Assembly (NCBI GenBank): GCA_947095535.1
Contig: OX352772.1
Location: 38,521,445 to 38,585,444 of the forward strand
Source: Poecilobothrus nobilitatus
Taxonomy: Eukaryota > Arthropoda > Insecta > Diptera > Dolichopodidae
DNA length: 64,000 bases
Reading direction: 5' to 3'
In this document: in pieces, positions 48,827 to 60,218 of the stretch
Layout of the letters: each line of letters begins with the position of its first letter
Numbering within the stretch: position 1 is the first letter of the stretch
Notes under the pieces: generated by a model
Told to the model about the DNA's origin: nothing
The model's input: the letters and a program-made list of their open reading frames with translations, nothing else
Database searches by the model: none
Made by a program: the position numbers and the translations under genes

Positions 48827-50310
48827 TCTATAATAAAACACTCACGCTGAATGTAAACTAAACTGGCAATGATGATATTTCTGTATATTTAATAATTTAA
48901 AATTTTATTATCAGAGACACGAATCTTTAACTCAAAGTATTATCAAGAGACACAAACCGTTCATTAAAAATATAAATAAATTTAGTAAATATTATTACCA
49001 GAGACCAAATTTTCCACTAGAAGTATTATCAGAGACACAAACCGTTCATTAAAAGTGAGTACAGTTAAAAAAGGAAAAGTACATACTTAAAAAACACATT
49101 TTCAATAAAAATAAATTCAGCAAATTTTTAATTTTTTAATTTGACCGCCACCACCATTATGAACTGGTGGCAGCGGTAAATTAAAAATAAATTATTAATC
49201 TTCTGTTGGCGTTTTCAATCTTTGTTTTGGAAAAAAAAAAAAAAATAGGTACTCTTAATAAAATTAAAACGCTTGAAGGTGAAAAGAGCAAAGTTTATAG
49301 TAAGCCTCATATTTGTAAGAAAAAATAATAGGCCGATTTTATTCTTGATTTTGTTTTCATTAGTATAAAAGCTGGTAAAAGCTTCGTAACAGACTTTAAA
49401 GTAGTTTTGTTTATTTAGGTTGAAATTTAGATTTTTAAGCTAAATTTTCGGTATAACTGATATAACATAAAATATTCGAATTTTTTTTATTAATATAAAA
49501 TTCGGCAGACTTAAATAATCATATTTCATAACAGAAGTCTGGAACTTACCAAATATTATAAAAATGAATATTTTTCTTAAAAAAAAAAAAAAAACTAACG
49601 TAGAAAATATCATTTTAGAAGCCTTCTCTCACAATAGATTCATAATTTTGTACTAATTTATTATTAGACCATTAATTTAAAAAGCTGTCGAAAACGACCT
49701 TCACAAAAAAAAAGCCTCCGAAAATTTATGAAACTTCATTATCAGAGACATGAATCTTTTATTAAATATACCAAAGACCTCTTCCAAAGTACATTTAAAT
49801 AAAATAAATTCAGCAAATTTTTTTCAAGCAAAAAAAAAATAAACGCAAAAGACTTGAAAGTAGTTTTGATAATTAAAGTAATTTCGCGGCGAAAACAACT
49901 ATTTTTCATCGACATAAAAATTTTTTTTAAAACTAAAGAAAAATAGAGAGTAAGATTTTAACAAATATTAAAATTATTTCGATTATTGGTATTGTTTTAA
50001 ATGTAGCAAAAAAAAAAAATGTCGTAGCGGTTGGTGTTGGTTGGTTTTTCGCCGGTTTTTATTGTGCACTTTATACATGTGTTTCAAACAATTTTTTTGA
50101 GATATCGGCACGAACTTTTACCCTGAATATGTTTTTAGCTTGGACCATTTTTGCTCAATGATTAAAAAACTGTCAAAAATTACCGCCACGAAAAAACGGC
50201 GAGAAAAAATTAATAAACTGCTACACTCCATTTATTAAGGGAGTCAGTATGATAACGGAAATTGTTTTTGAATCTATAGAAATTGTGCAATTGCACAAGG
50301 GATTTTCTAG
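48827..50310 (+). mobile_element. Probable non-autonomous Helitron nested in the inverted-repeat element
   Basis: Starts A|TCTATAATAAAACACTC. Ends with a perfect 16-nt palindrome (TTGTGCAATTGCACAA at 50283-50298), eight bases, then CTAG followed by T: the Helitron 3-prime signature. Internally it has repeated AGAGACACAAACCGTTCATT and AATAAATTCAGCAAATTT segments and a CCGCCACCACCATTATG / ACTGGTGGCAGCGG inverted pair. No coding frame. Confidence 0.65.
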
Positions 50311-51204
50311 TAAAAAATATAAAATTGAATAATAATGCAAAAAATAAAAGATTAAGAAGGAAGATAAATATTAAATAAATATTCTTCGAAATAATATTTC
50401 TTTAGGATACAACTTTTTTGGAAAATAATAGAATTGTAAATTAATTTTTGATAATTGTAATAATGTTAACTAATGTTTATACCTACTTATGTTATACATC
50501 TTCCATATTTCTTCTTTTTCCAAAAAATTTAAAAATTAAAATAATAACAAATGACAATATTAATGATATGTGCATTCAAAATTTACTCAATATTGCCATA
50601 GTGATCATATGAAATTCTAAATATATGTAGTTAAATAATACTAGAATAAAATTCTCTTTTGCACCTGTCAAAATAAATTTAATATAAAAATGCTGTAAAA
50701 ATATGTATTAAGGTAAGGCTGACTCTATTCCTAAAAATTTTTGAACTGTCATAAATTTGTAATCCGGACAGAAATTTAGTGACATAATCAAGTATTTTCG
50801 GAAAGTGCAAGTGCGAAGTGCTAGTGCGATGGTTTGGAAAGGTCCTAAGTACCTAAGATATGACTATGAGGATATATTTTAAGCAATTGTTGCAACGCCT
50901 TTTGAGACTTGGTGCGTTAGATCAATTTTCGAATTTATTGGAATAAAACTTAACTTCTTTTAACAAAATTTCAAATACCCATCACAATTTAATTATAGAT
51001 ACTGAGTTGCGTTTACATTATATTATATACGCTTATTTTATTTCCATAAAATATCTGCTATATTTTTATCTATTACCTACTAATAGTTAGAATCTTTATA
51101 ATATTATTTAAAAATATTATTTTCTGCGGCATTAATACTATACAAATACTTTGTTTGTCTTTTCTTCCAGATCCATGTTTGTAGTAATTTTTCTATTAAA
51201 AACT

Positions 51205-51292
51205 CTTACGACCTATGCAAGATTTGAATTGACATACTTTCGATAATAACCTAAGTTTAACCACCTAAGCTAACCACTCGGCTAACAAAACC
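51205..51292 (-). mobile_element. tRNA-like SINE head, isolated and decayed
   Basis: The minus strand reads GCCGAGTGGTTAGCTTAGG, an A-box-like start of tRNA-Ser type, followed about 35 nt later by AATTCAAATCTTGC, a weak B box. The acceptor stem does not close, so this is a SINE relic, not a working tRNA. Confidence 0.5.
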
Positions 51293-51330
51293 CTATACTT
51301 GATGTTTCAAAATAAAAGATTTATTTAAAA

Positions 51331-51385
51331 TTCTTATACGCATGTATTTCGGTTCAACAACTTCAACCATCTTCAGAGAAATACT
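51331..51385 (-). other. Hammerhead-like / transposon-end motif
   Basis: On the minus strand: CTGAAGA (51376-51370), a helix GGTT..AACC, GAAA (51350-51347), then a short helix ATAC-ATGC-GTAT and A, with flanks TTCT and AGAA able to pair. That is the order of a type I hammerhead ribozyme core (CUGANGA, GAAA, cleavage after UA), but one extra U separates CUGAAGA from helix II, which would be expected to weaken or abolish activity. Similar CTGAAGATGG..CCGAAA motifs occur near ends of some insect retroelements. It may be a transposon relic without catalytic role. Confidence 0.3.
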
Positions 51386-51629
51386 GTAAATTTCATTAAC
51401 TTTGTTATGTTTTTGATACCAATAATACCAAAGCCATAACAAAGTTAATGGATTTATAATGAATTCAAATAAAATTTCAAATAAATTTCCAGTAAAGAAA
51501 TGAATCACATACCAATTCAAAAAGTAAATACAACAAGTAACTGTAAATAAAATTCTTTTAAAAATAAAAAGATTGAGGTTAAATTAGCTTTTTATTCAGA
51601 TAAAATAAAAGAAGTTTCACTTTTCTTTT

Positions 51630-51760
51630 TGTTTGCGAGGGTAGGTGGGAATGATTGAACAACACTATAGATGAGTGAAAAAAGCAGAAGTTCTCTATGA
51701 TTGTGTGGGACTTTAACCCATTAAAAACCACCTTCCTTTTTTGTTCAAAAACTGTTTTAT
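51630..51760 (+). repeat. Dispersed repeat family D, copy 4
   Basis: GCGAGGGTAGGTGGGAATG, then GTGTGGGACTTTAACCCATT and AAAAACCACC, aligned with the copies at 31.6 and 39.7 kb. Preceded by a T-rich stretch. Confidence 0.6.
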
Positions 51761-52911
51761 AATGATCTTTAGTATACTCATGGTTCTGCCTGGTCAAAGG
51801 AAGTTAAATTATTAGGAATGAAAGTTGATTTCAAATTTATAGGAATATTGTAAATAAAGTTTTGCATTCTGTATATATAATCATCGCCAATTCTGAGAGA
51901 AGCATGAGATGGCAGATGATTCCCGATTGACGATATTCGTACCACAAAAAAAAAAATTCCTGCAGCCAAATTACTTAAAATGAAAATCGGATCAGTTGAA
52001 TATTAGAAGATATAATATAAAATAAGTTATCTATACCACCAAATTTAATTTTGTTATCTAATGTCAATTATAAATATTATTTATTTTGACAGTATAGTTA
52101 AGTGTTAATTAAAGTTTATATTTTAATTTCATATAAAAATTAATATGAAAAGTTATATTATAGATTGATGAAAATTACATAAATAGTTAATTGTACATAA
52201 GTAGGTGGTATATTTTATTAAAGTTCGATTTATTATTTTTTTTCTTTTAAATATGAAATGAGCATTGCGTGATGTTTTATATTACTCATAACTAAAAAGA
52301 AATAAGTTCAAGGATTTTCGTAACTTTAATAATACATTATTTTAAATATAAATATGAACACATGAACGTTATAGAGTTTAAAGTTAAATATGAAAACTGA
52401 ACTGAAATCAATAAAAAAATAATTTCGTTTTTATTTTTCTTCAACCTGTTGTGTATAGACTGAGAAAACTTTTAATTTTTATTTATCGTGTTAAAGGACT
52501 TTGACAAGGACAAAATGAAAATCTTTTTTTAGATATACCAAAGGTTTTATGAATAATTTTATACGTCATTTGTATAATATTGAACAAAATTCAATCATAA
52601 AAACAATTCGGAAAAGGACAATCTATTTCTAGTTTCTAATTATTTTCTCAGAATGATGAAAATTCAATGGTAAAAACTAAACGACGTTCCAAATACACTT
52701 ATAACATATACACTTAATATTTATAAAAATTATGCTCTTAGGATCTCTTAGGATTTAACCACTGACGCATAAAGGGTTTTAAAATGATAAAAGTTTGAGC
52801 AGAATAGTTTCTTAGAAGATTTTGGCGGATGTGATTTCGAGTCAAAAAAAGAAAAAGTTTTAGAAAAAGTTTTTAAAGACAAAATATTGAATAAGTTCTA
52901 AATGAGTAAAA
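51761..52911. other. AT-rich intergenic DNA, no gene seen
   Basis: Short minus-strand open frames around 51.78-51.97 kb have some hydrophobic content but no family resemblance or consistent splice sites. The rest is AT-rich with nothing to report. Confidence 0.4.
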
Positions 52912-54187
52912 AACAAGTAAATGTAACAGTAAGTCGATGCAACCGACTTATTAATACCCTACACCTGAATAATTCGAATTAAATTAAAAATCCATAAGTG
53001 TTTTTGGCAGCTGCTTGAACTTCTTCCCTTTTCTGTCTTATTCAACTCGAATTTCAAGAACGTAAAAGAGGCATCCGCTTGGGATATGCTTGACACCCTT
53101 GTATAAAATTTTAAGTTTCTAAATTAATTATTTTCGAAGATTGGTAGTCCTTGGGAGGTTTGTGTCAGCTACCCGAATTGTCACTCCAATTCATCGAATC
53201 TATCTCAGGAACATAAAGAAAACTTGCCGGAACACCATTCTATTAAATTTAAAGGTTCTACTTTTGTTGGTTTTGGAGATATGCTCGTTGCTATTGTGCT
53301 CGTCCGGAAGTTTCCAAAATACGAACCCATGGTTCAAATTCTTTCAAATGTCAGTTTCCAATTTTACAGAAAAGGAAACATAACAGAACACCTTTGTACT
53401 AAAAATAAAAGTTCTATCTTTGTTGGTTGTGGAGATATACTCGTTTGCTCTGGGGCTCGTCCGGAAGCTTCCAAGATTTGAACCCATGGACGAAATCCTC
53501 ACAAATTTCAGAAACATAAATCAAACATGAAGGAACACCATTCTGCCTAATTTAAAGGTTATATCTTTATTGGTTTTGGAGATAATCTCATTTGCTCTGG
53601 GGCTCGTTCGGAAGCTTCCAAATCCAAACCCATGGACCAAATCCTCTTAAATTTCAGAGACATAAATCGAACGGGAAGGAACATCATTGTACAAAATTTA
53701 AAGGTTCTATCTTTGTTGGTTTTGGAGATAATCTCATTTGCTCTGGTGCTCGTTCGGAAGCTTCCAAAAACCAAACCCATGGACCAAATCCTCTTAAATT
53801 TCAGAGACATAAATCGAACGGGAAGAAACATCATTGTACAAAATTTGAAGGTTCTATCTTTGTTGCTTTTGGAGATAATCTCGTTTGCTCCGGAATCATT
53901 CGGAAGCTTCCAGAATCCGAACCCATGGACGGATTTTGTCCAGATTCGAACTTAGCCTTTCTTTCGTAATTAGTAACCTACTATATAAATTTCATCAAGA
54001 TAGCATCATTATTTTTTGAGTTATCGTGCGTACGGACGGACGGACGGACATCGCTAAATCGACTCCGGCGGTGATCCTGATTCAGAATATATATACATGT
54101 CTATACCTAACTCGCTTCCTTTTAGTGATTACAAACACCATACCAAAGTTAATATACCCTATACTTAATGTGTAGGGTATAAAAATG
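52912..54187 (+). mobile_element. Helentron/DINE-1-like element, copy 2
   Basis: The same left end as the copy at 6390 (ACAAGTAAATGTAACAGTAAG, AAGTCG-like hairpin arm with CGACTT, then AATACCCTACA) and the same right end (GGACGGACGGACATCGC, AAATCGACTCC, GATCCTGATTCAGAATAT, and the terminal TATACCC..GGGTATA hairpin). The core is an array of about 146-bp units. Non-coding; the open frames in both strands follow the repeat period. Confidence 0.8.
53130..53935 (+). repeat. Tandem array, about five units of 146 bp
   Basis: The motif CGGAAGCTTCCA recurs at 53305, 53462, 53609, 53755 and 53901, spacing 157, 147, 146 and 146 bp. Units share GGTTCTATCTTTGTTGG and CCAAACCCATGGACC. They are recognisably related to the 142-bp units of the copy at 6.5 kb (CTATCTTT..TT..TTT..AGATAT..TCGTT). 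Confidence 0.9.
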
Positions 54188-55785
54188 AGTTTCTTTATTA
54201 ATCTAAATAAAATCTAAATCTTTACTTGTATAATTGTATTTTTACTTGTATAGTTGAAAGAAAATAATTTAAATTATCAATAATTCATTATTTAAATGTC
54301 TATAGGTTTGAAAAATTAATCAATAATCATTAGAATCATTATCAATATTGAAAGTATTGAGTAACAAAGAAAAAATGAATAATTCATATTATATATTTAT
54401 GACATTTTAAAATCTGTAAAAAAAAACAAAAATTTCTTTTATAGAACTGAATGAACTGAATTTAATGAATGCAAAAATATTTTGGGTTGAATTAATTTGA
54501 ATTTTTGTTGAAATTTTAAAAATTAAAGTTTATTGAAAAAAAAATTTAAAAAAGATACTATGTATATGAATGAAATATAATTTTAAATAATTTTATGTTT
54601 CTAATATCTTAAGCTATTTGTATTATACGATAATGTCAAAGAATTTAAGCTTTTTAAAAATAATTTCAAGAATATTTTATTTTTGTTTTATTTTTAATAT
54701 TTTAAAATTTTTATTTTTAGATATAATACCTAAATTCAGGAATATTAACAGTTGAGTGGTGAATTGTATCAGTAAGCGATTTATTGAACATTTTATGGGA
54801 TGCTTTTGTCCATTGATTTCAACAATTCGACTATTTATAAAAAGTATTTTGATACACAAAATAAAAAAAAAGTATAAAAAACTAAAATGCATTCATGTTA
54901 TAATTAAATCTATATCTGAATAATATTATCTATCAATTAAAACTACAAACAGTAAGAGTGATACACAGAACTAAAACTTAAAAACTTAAGAAAAGTAAGA
55001 GTAAGTGAAATTGCTTTTTTTTTAAATTAAAATTTCGTTATTCAGTATTATTATTAGATTGTTGTTATTTAAGGACTATAAGTAAGACACTGCAACCTTT
55101 TAATGTAAATCTATTGTGCTGCCTCGTGTTGTGGGTTTTCGCCTCCACTTATAATACTCCTGTCAGATCTACCTATATTCGGTTTTTTTTTTAAATAAAA
55201 ATTTTTCTTCATCCAGTAAGTTCCATGTTGGTTTTTGATTTGGCAAAATCAATATTAAAATTGAAAATATAAAGAGAAGATTAGCGTGGTTGTTGTTCAT
55301 CTAGTACACTAAAAATCATTAAGCTTTTTAGATTTTTAGAATAAATTTATTTTCGTTTTTATGAATACTAGGCCACTGTATAATGTTAAGAGTAAATAGT
55401 ATTCCAGCAGATAAACTTTAGGTAAATTTGCAATAGCAGCACCAAGATGTTTTCTACTGAAATAGTATAAAAATTGCTGACAAAAATTCAAAAATGTACT
55501 GTCTAAAATTGAACCAATAATTAAGACAAATTTAAAAAATAGATTAAATCTTCAGAAAAGTATATATTGTTCTAACAAAACTCATTATCGGATCGAAGAA
55601 ACTTTACCGCAGCTATAGTTTTAATGAAATAAATTTAATCTCCTCTATCTTTAATTGTAACCAATATCATTAATGAACTATAAAATATTTAACAGAGGAT
55701 TGCTGAAAGAATATTATTCTTCTTTAAAAATATTAGTTTATATAGTGAAATATAATAAAAAATTGTCAAATAGCAATTTCCTTAT
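54188..55785. other. AT-rich intergenic DNA, no gene seen
   Basis: A less AT-rich patch at 55110-55175 (GTGCTGCCTCGTGTTGTGG) is unexplained. No exon or repeat recognised. Confidence 0.4.
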
Positions 55786-55826
55786 AATATTTACCATACA
55801 TAGATACCATATGTATGGTAAATATT
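55786..55826. repeat. 17-bp perfect hairpin
   Basis: Arms AATATTTACCATACATA (55786-55802) and its exact reverse complement (55810-55826), with a 7-nt loop. AT-rich; the most likely explanation is a cruciform-forming palindrome or a small MITE core. Confidence 0.8.
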
Positions 55827-55989
55827 ACCCAGAAAAAAAAAAGAAGAAATTAACTTTAAATTTTATTCTCTCAAATTAAAAATTATTATGATATTTTTCT
55901 TAATCAAATAATTAAATATTTCGACCAAATTTATAGCCTATTTTGTTAAAATATATTAATAATGCATTTCAATCACATGTTTATCCTAT

Positions 55990-56335
55990 TTGTTTATCGA
56001 TATTTTAGAACGGTTTAGCCACTGTTTGTTTTAATTATCGTTCGATTTCTGCCCTACTTGCCATTTTCAAAATCATCAAAAATTTCTTTTTGGATTATTA
56101 ATCCTATATTAAGTGTAAATCAGTTTGTTTTCGAAGAAAAATCCAACACAACACATTGTTGTCCAATTGAACACAACTTGTTCTTTTCGAAATGATTTTA
56201 CTTCTAAAATCACCGAAATTGTAAAATTTGTTAATTGCGCTTTTCTTGATATTAAAAAAGCCTTTTTGACCGGGGTGACTACGATATCCTACCTTTAAAA
56301 CTATTGAAATTAAATTTTATTTAAATGAATTAAAG
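55990..56335 (+). mobile_element. Decayed LINE reverse-transcriptase fragment
   Basis: The plus strand encodes FNYRSISALLAIFKIIKNF, a stop, a CKSVCFRRK stretch, then SKITEIVKFVNCAFLDIKKA and, after a frame slip, DRGDYDILPLKL. NYRxIS and FLDIKKAFD are the RT fingers and catalytic-motif-A blocks of non-LTR retrotransposons (Jockey/CR1-like). Stops and at least one frameshift show it is dead. It directly precedes a family P repeat. Confidence 0.7.
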
Positions 56336-56384
56336 TTCTTTTAATCTTACCTGTAAAATCTTAAACAATTAGTAAACAAACAAA

Positions 56385-57605
56385 TATTAAAAACAAACTG
56401 TTTAGAAGTGTGACCTGCACAAAAATTTGAAAATTTCATGTGATAAGAAAAAATGTGAAAATAGGACATTTTTGAAATTTTGAGGGGCCGTAAGTCCAGA
56501 ATCCTTTATAACTAAGAAAAGCCGTTACCACACATAAAAGTATATTATTCAACCTTTATTTTTCATGTCTTGCCGAAATGTTTACAGGTGCCTAAGTTAC
56601 AGGTGTCTAAAAATGGCAAATTTTAAATTTTTGTGGCGTAATAACTCTAAAAGAGGGGGTGTTACCCAAAAATTTTCTTAGGAAACTAATTCTAAAAGTT
56701 CTTTCTTGTCTCAAAATTTCTGGTTCCTATCTGAAGGCATGCCAGAGTTATGAAAAAAGAAATTTCATGCAAAATATGGTTTTCACATAACGGTAAATTT
56801 AAATAGTAAATTACAAAATATTACATAGTTTTGATATTGTTTTATATAGATAATAAAATTTTCGATCTTCTGGCAGTTTTAGATTGCAAAACTATTACGC
56901 AGAGCCCGAGATATATACATCTGAAAATTGGGCTTTTTCGCAATTTTGAAGAGCTGCAACTTTGGAACCCTTTACAACTAAAATAAACCTTTAACACACG
57001 TTAAAATATATTACCGTAGCTTTAATTTTTATATCTTGAAGAAGTGAAATGTGTACAGGTTCCTAAGTTATAGGTGTTTAAAAATAGCAGATTTTCAATT
57101 TTTAAGCCCTAATAGCTCAGAAACAGGGGGTGGTCCAAAAAAATTTTCTGAGCAAAATTATACTAATTCTCAAAAGTTCTTGCTTGCCTCAAAATTTCAA
57201 GCTTCTATCTAAAAGCGTGCCGGAGTTATGAAAGTAGAAAAATCAAGCAAAATTTGGTTTTCACATAACGGTAAATTTAAATACTAAATTTAAAAAAATT
57301 GTATAATTTTCAAATTAATTTACAAAATTAAAAAAAATATCTGTCGAATGACTTTTTCAGATTGAAAAAATATTAAGCAGAACATAAAATATATGCATTT
57401 AAAAGTAGGGCTTTTTCAAAGTTTGAGAGGCTGTAGCTCCGTAATGGAGGGGCCTACATGAAAAAGTTGTTCCACAAAATTATTTTTTTTATGAGACCTA
57501 CCCATGTTTAAAATTTTTTTTCTCTATCTTTAACGGTGTAGAAGTTTTGTAAACAGACGGACGGACGGACGGACAGAGTGAAACTAATAAGCACATTTTT
57601 TCAAA
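56385..57605 (+). repeat. Repeat family P, long copy 2 with internal duplication
   Basis: The same ordered landmarks as at 43.96-44.7 kb, but the central part (GTACAGGT..TAAGTTA..GTGTTTAAAAAT, the GGGGGTG block and the CACATAACGGTAAATTTAAA block) occurs twice, about 470 bp apart. Ends ACAGACGGACGGACGGACGG, then ACAGAGTGAAACTAATAAGC. Non-coding. Confidence 0.85.
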
Positions 57606-57789
57606 TTTTTTTTTTTAATGTGCTAAAAACAAACAACACATTTCATATTTATATTACAGTAGTATGGTACCTACAATAGTCGGTAGTATGTAGTAACAAA
57701 ACGTACACAACAAAACAGAATAACAAAAAAAAACAAAATTATAAGAGACATCTCACTTACTCTCTTTAAAATTATGTTTTCTTTTTTTC

Positions 57790-57835
57790 CTCTCGAGTCA
57801 CGAGTCTCGACTCGACACGACTCGACCTCAACGGC
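57790..57835. repeat. GC-richer cluster of CGAGTC/GACTCG words
   Basis: Within 45 nt the words CGAGTC and its complement GACTCG occur repeatedly (CTCGAGTCACGAGTCTCG, then ACTCGACACGACTCGACC). It is the most CG-dense spot in this region. It could be a transcription-factor cluster, a transposon end, or a short satellite. Confidence 0.6.
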
Positions 57836-58898
57836 TCAACTATTCTTTGGTTATAATATGTATGTAATTTACTTAACTTATGCATGTGTAAAGAAAAAAA
57901 TTTAAAAATTGATAAAAATCGTCATTTATCACAATATTTATTGAAATTTTAAATAATGATGAATTATATTAATCTGATATTAATAATCAATACGTATCTA
58001 AGTATGTACTTATGAATAACAAGCGGGCGAGTCTCTTTAAAATTCAAATATATAATTGTTTTGGTTTTTTACTTTTCTATTAAATTGTTGCATTTATGTA
58101 TGAATGTTTGTATATTATTTGAAGCGATTTTCTAATTGTATTCTTTTTTGAATTCAATTTCTTCTCATATACTTAAATTTGAGTATACAGCAGTTCTTAA
58201 AACCAAAATTAAATTTGAATAATTTTTTATTTTTAAATATTTTGTATGTCAATTTTATGCAGGGTTACCATTTGTACAATTGTGGTAATATTTGTACGGT
58301 TTTCTCGCCCTCTGTACCATGTTACATGTATAATCTTAATCAAGGATTGTACGACAAATACCTATAGAGTCTTTTTAGATTTAAAATTTTTTAAATTTAA
58401 AATTTTTTAAAATTTTTCACATTAGGGAAAGGTAAAACGAACAACGGCAATATTGTTACAGACAACGTTGCTCATTAAAAAAATTTAACTGTATTTTGCT
58501 CCAATCTTTGTTTGTGCATTTTCCGAATGTTTTACGGATACCTATTCTGTTTTCACCACGTACCTTTAAAACATTTATTTCGAACTCGATAAATAAATAG
58601 ACATAATAGTCCTCACTCACAATACCAAATAATCTGAATTCTAAATATACGTACAGCAACTACAGGTTCTTTATACAATTTAATTCTATTTTGGCGTTAT
58701 TTTTTTTTTTTTAAATAATTTCAGTTAGTGTTTTGACGAATTTGGTTTTGCTTTCTGAATTTTTACGGATTGTACTTTTTCCATAAATTCTATTTTTCTA
58801 AACTGCAACTGTCTATTATATGAATTGGGATTCAACATAAAATTTGACTACACATTAACAGGGGCCCCTAGTTATTCTATATTAATGAACAAAAAAAT
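57836..58898. other. AT-rich intergenic DNA, no gene seen
   Basis: Short open frames at 58.18-58.66 kb show no recognisable family or splice context. A GGGGCCCCTAGTT fragment at 58861 may be a broken SINE head. Confidence 0.4.
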
Positions 58899-58910
58899 TA
58901 AAAAATCCTT

Positions 58911-59198
58911 ACTTTATTTTTATTATTTTTATTTATAGTAATATTACAAACCACATAGGATTTTATATTAATATTATAAAACCATCGCTTACTAAGGCCA
59001 TTATAGGTCGAATACTATTATTAAATTTTACACTAATATTATTTATTTTGTTTATATTATATATTATATATTTACACTATATTTGGTAGCAAGGGGGATT
59101 TGTTTTCAATTGATAAAATTTGCTACCTGTGTAGGATTTAAACCCGCACTCCCTCGGTTAATAAGCCATGTGCTGGAACACTATGCCACTGAGGCCCC
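58911..59198 (-). mobile_element. tRNA-derived SINE, family 2, copy b
   Basis: A 12-bp perfect target duplication TAAAAAATCCTT (58899-58910 and 59199-59210). The minus-strand head GGGGCCTCAGTGGCATAGTG and the body with TAGTATTCGACCTATAATGG match the copy at 34297-34516. Confidence 0.9.
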
Positions 59199-59210
59199 TA
59201 AAAAATCCTT

Positions 59211-60138
59211 TTAAAACCTTTTTGATTCTACTTATTATTTGAATTTTGCATAATTATAGGAGGATGATTTTTTAAAAAGTTTCCAATTATGTATGTATAA
59301 AAAAATCGAAAAGAAGTCGTTTTATGTCGAATAAATAGGTAGCAAAAAACTAATTATCTGTTACTTTGAGCATTCAAGTACTATAAGTTGTCTCACGTTT
59401 ATTATATTTCGATGTGTTCATCTCCAGGTAACTCAAGTAACAGTAAGGTTTTTGGACCGGCTGATAACTTTTGAAATAATGATTTGCACTTTTTATATAA
59501 TATATGATTGAATATATTTTGTGGTGGTAGAATTGTAGCTAGAAATACAGATTATGTACATATCCTGTAAAGGGCATAGGTAGAAGTGCACACGGTATTT
59601 TTAAAATATAACGAAAAAAATATTTATCTCCAAATATGTGAACTTGAATATTCTTTCCTTTCTTTGGAATTGATCTTTTTTTAATTAATTCAATGTTTAT
59701 AAATGGAAGAAAGATAATATAATGATTACAAAATTCAATTACAAAATATTTTTGATTGAATTTTTTGAATTTGATTAAATTTTTTGATCGATTTTCCAAT
59801 GTCTCATTTATTGTGTCATTTTACGTTCTCTGTTTGCTAGAGATTGTTTGGGATATTAACATTGTAAGGGCGTTGAAATATTTCACTGCCACTGAGTTTG
59901 TTCAGTTTATCAGCTGTTGTTTTACGTAAAATATTGTCGATTACTTTCATAAGACAAATTTGGTTTAGATCCTTCGAAATTTAGGTATCAGTTGCTATTC
60001 AATACGCTTCTAAAAAAAATAAAAAAAAATTACTTAGATTTTCTTGTCTCCACTTTATTAAAGTTGGAAAAAAACGATTTTCGTATATGTATAAATTAGT
60101 ATTCATTTAAATTCTGCATAAAGACTATGTTTGAAGAG
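59211..60138. other. Region downstream of the BMP gene, no gene seen
   Basis: A minus-strand open frame of 86 codons (59539-59799) is Lys/Ile/Phe-rich, lacks splice context and resembles nothing I know; I do not call it. Otherwise AT-rich. Confidence 0.4.
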
Positions 60139-60144
60139 TTTATT
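60139..60144 (-). promoter_or_regulatory. Candidate polyadenylation signal of the BMP-like gene
   Basis: AATAAA on the minus strand, about 75 nt downstream of the stop codon, a normal distance for a short 3-prime UTR. Confidence 0.5.
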
Positions 60145-60218
60145 AATTAAAAATAAAAATGTTGTGAAAGTAAATTAATTTAAATATTAATAAACTATAT
60201 ATTTTGTTTGTATTATTT

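Larger units (their letters stand above)
48520..50862. mobile_element. Large inverted-repeat DNA element (2.3 kb)
   Basis: The left end (AACCATCACACTAAACATCGC, then CACTTCGCACTA) and the right end (AAGTGCGAAGTGCTAGTGCG, then ATGGTTTGG) are imperfect inverted copies. Further inverted matches follow inside (AAGTGCTGTCCGGAAT and CACTTGATTATC on the left; GATAATCAAGT-type and TCCGGACAG on the right), so the arms extend about 150 bp. The interior is occupied by a Helitron-like insertion. No transposase frame seen. Confidence 0.6.

Noticed and set aside
51205..51292. Minus-strand tRNA-Ser
   Set aside because: The head looks serine-like, but stems do not pair and the B box is degraded.
51293..51520. 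Minus-strand frame resembling a membrane protein
   Set aside because: Hydrophobic content is expected from T-rich DNA, there is no ATG at its start, and its end coincides with a transposon-type CTGAAGATGG motif.
53130..53935. CRISPR-like array
   Set aside because: Units are contiguous 146-bp repeats with no unique spacers, in an animal genome.
53559..53969. Overlapping open frames of 90-125 codons on both strands
   Set aside because: They lie in the 146-bp tandem array of a Helentron-like element; the encoded sequence repeats with the DNA period and exists on both strands, so it is not a protein gene.
59539..59799. Minus-strand frame of 86 codons
   Set aside because: Lys/Ile/Phe-rich with no splice context or recognisable motif, as expected by chance in this composition.
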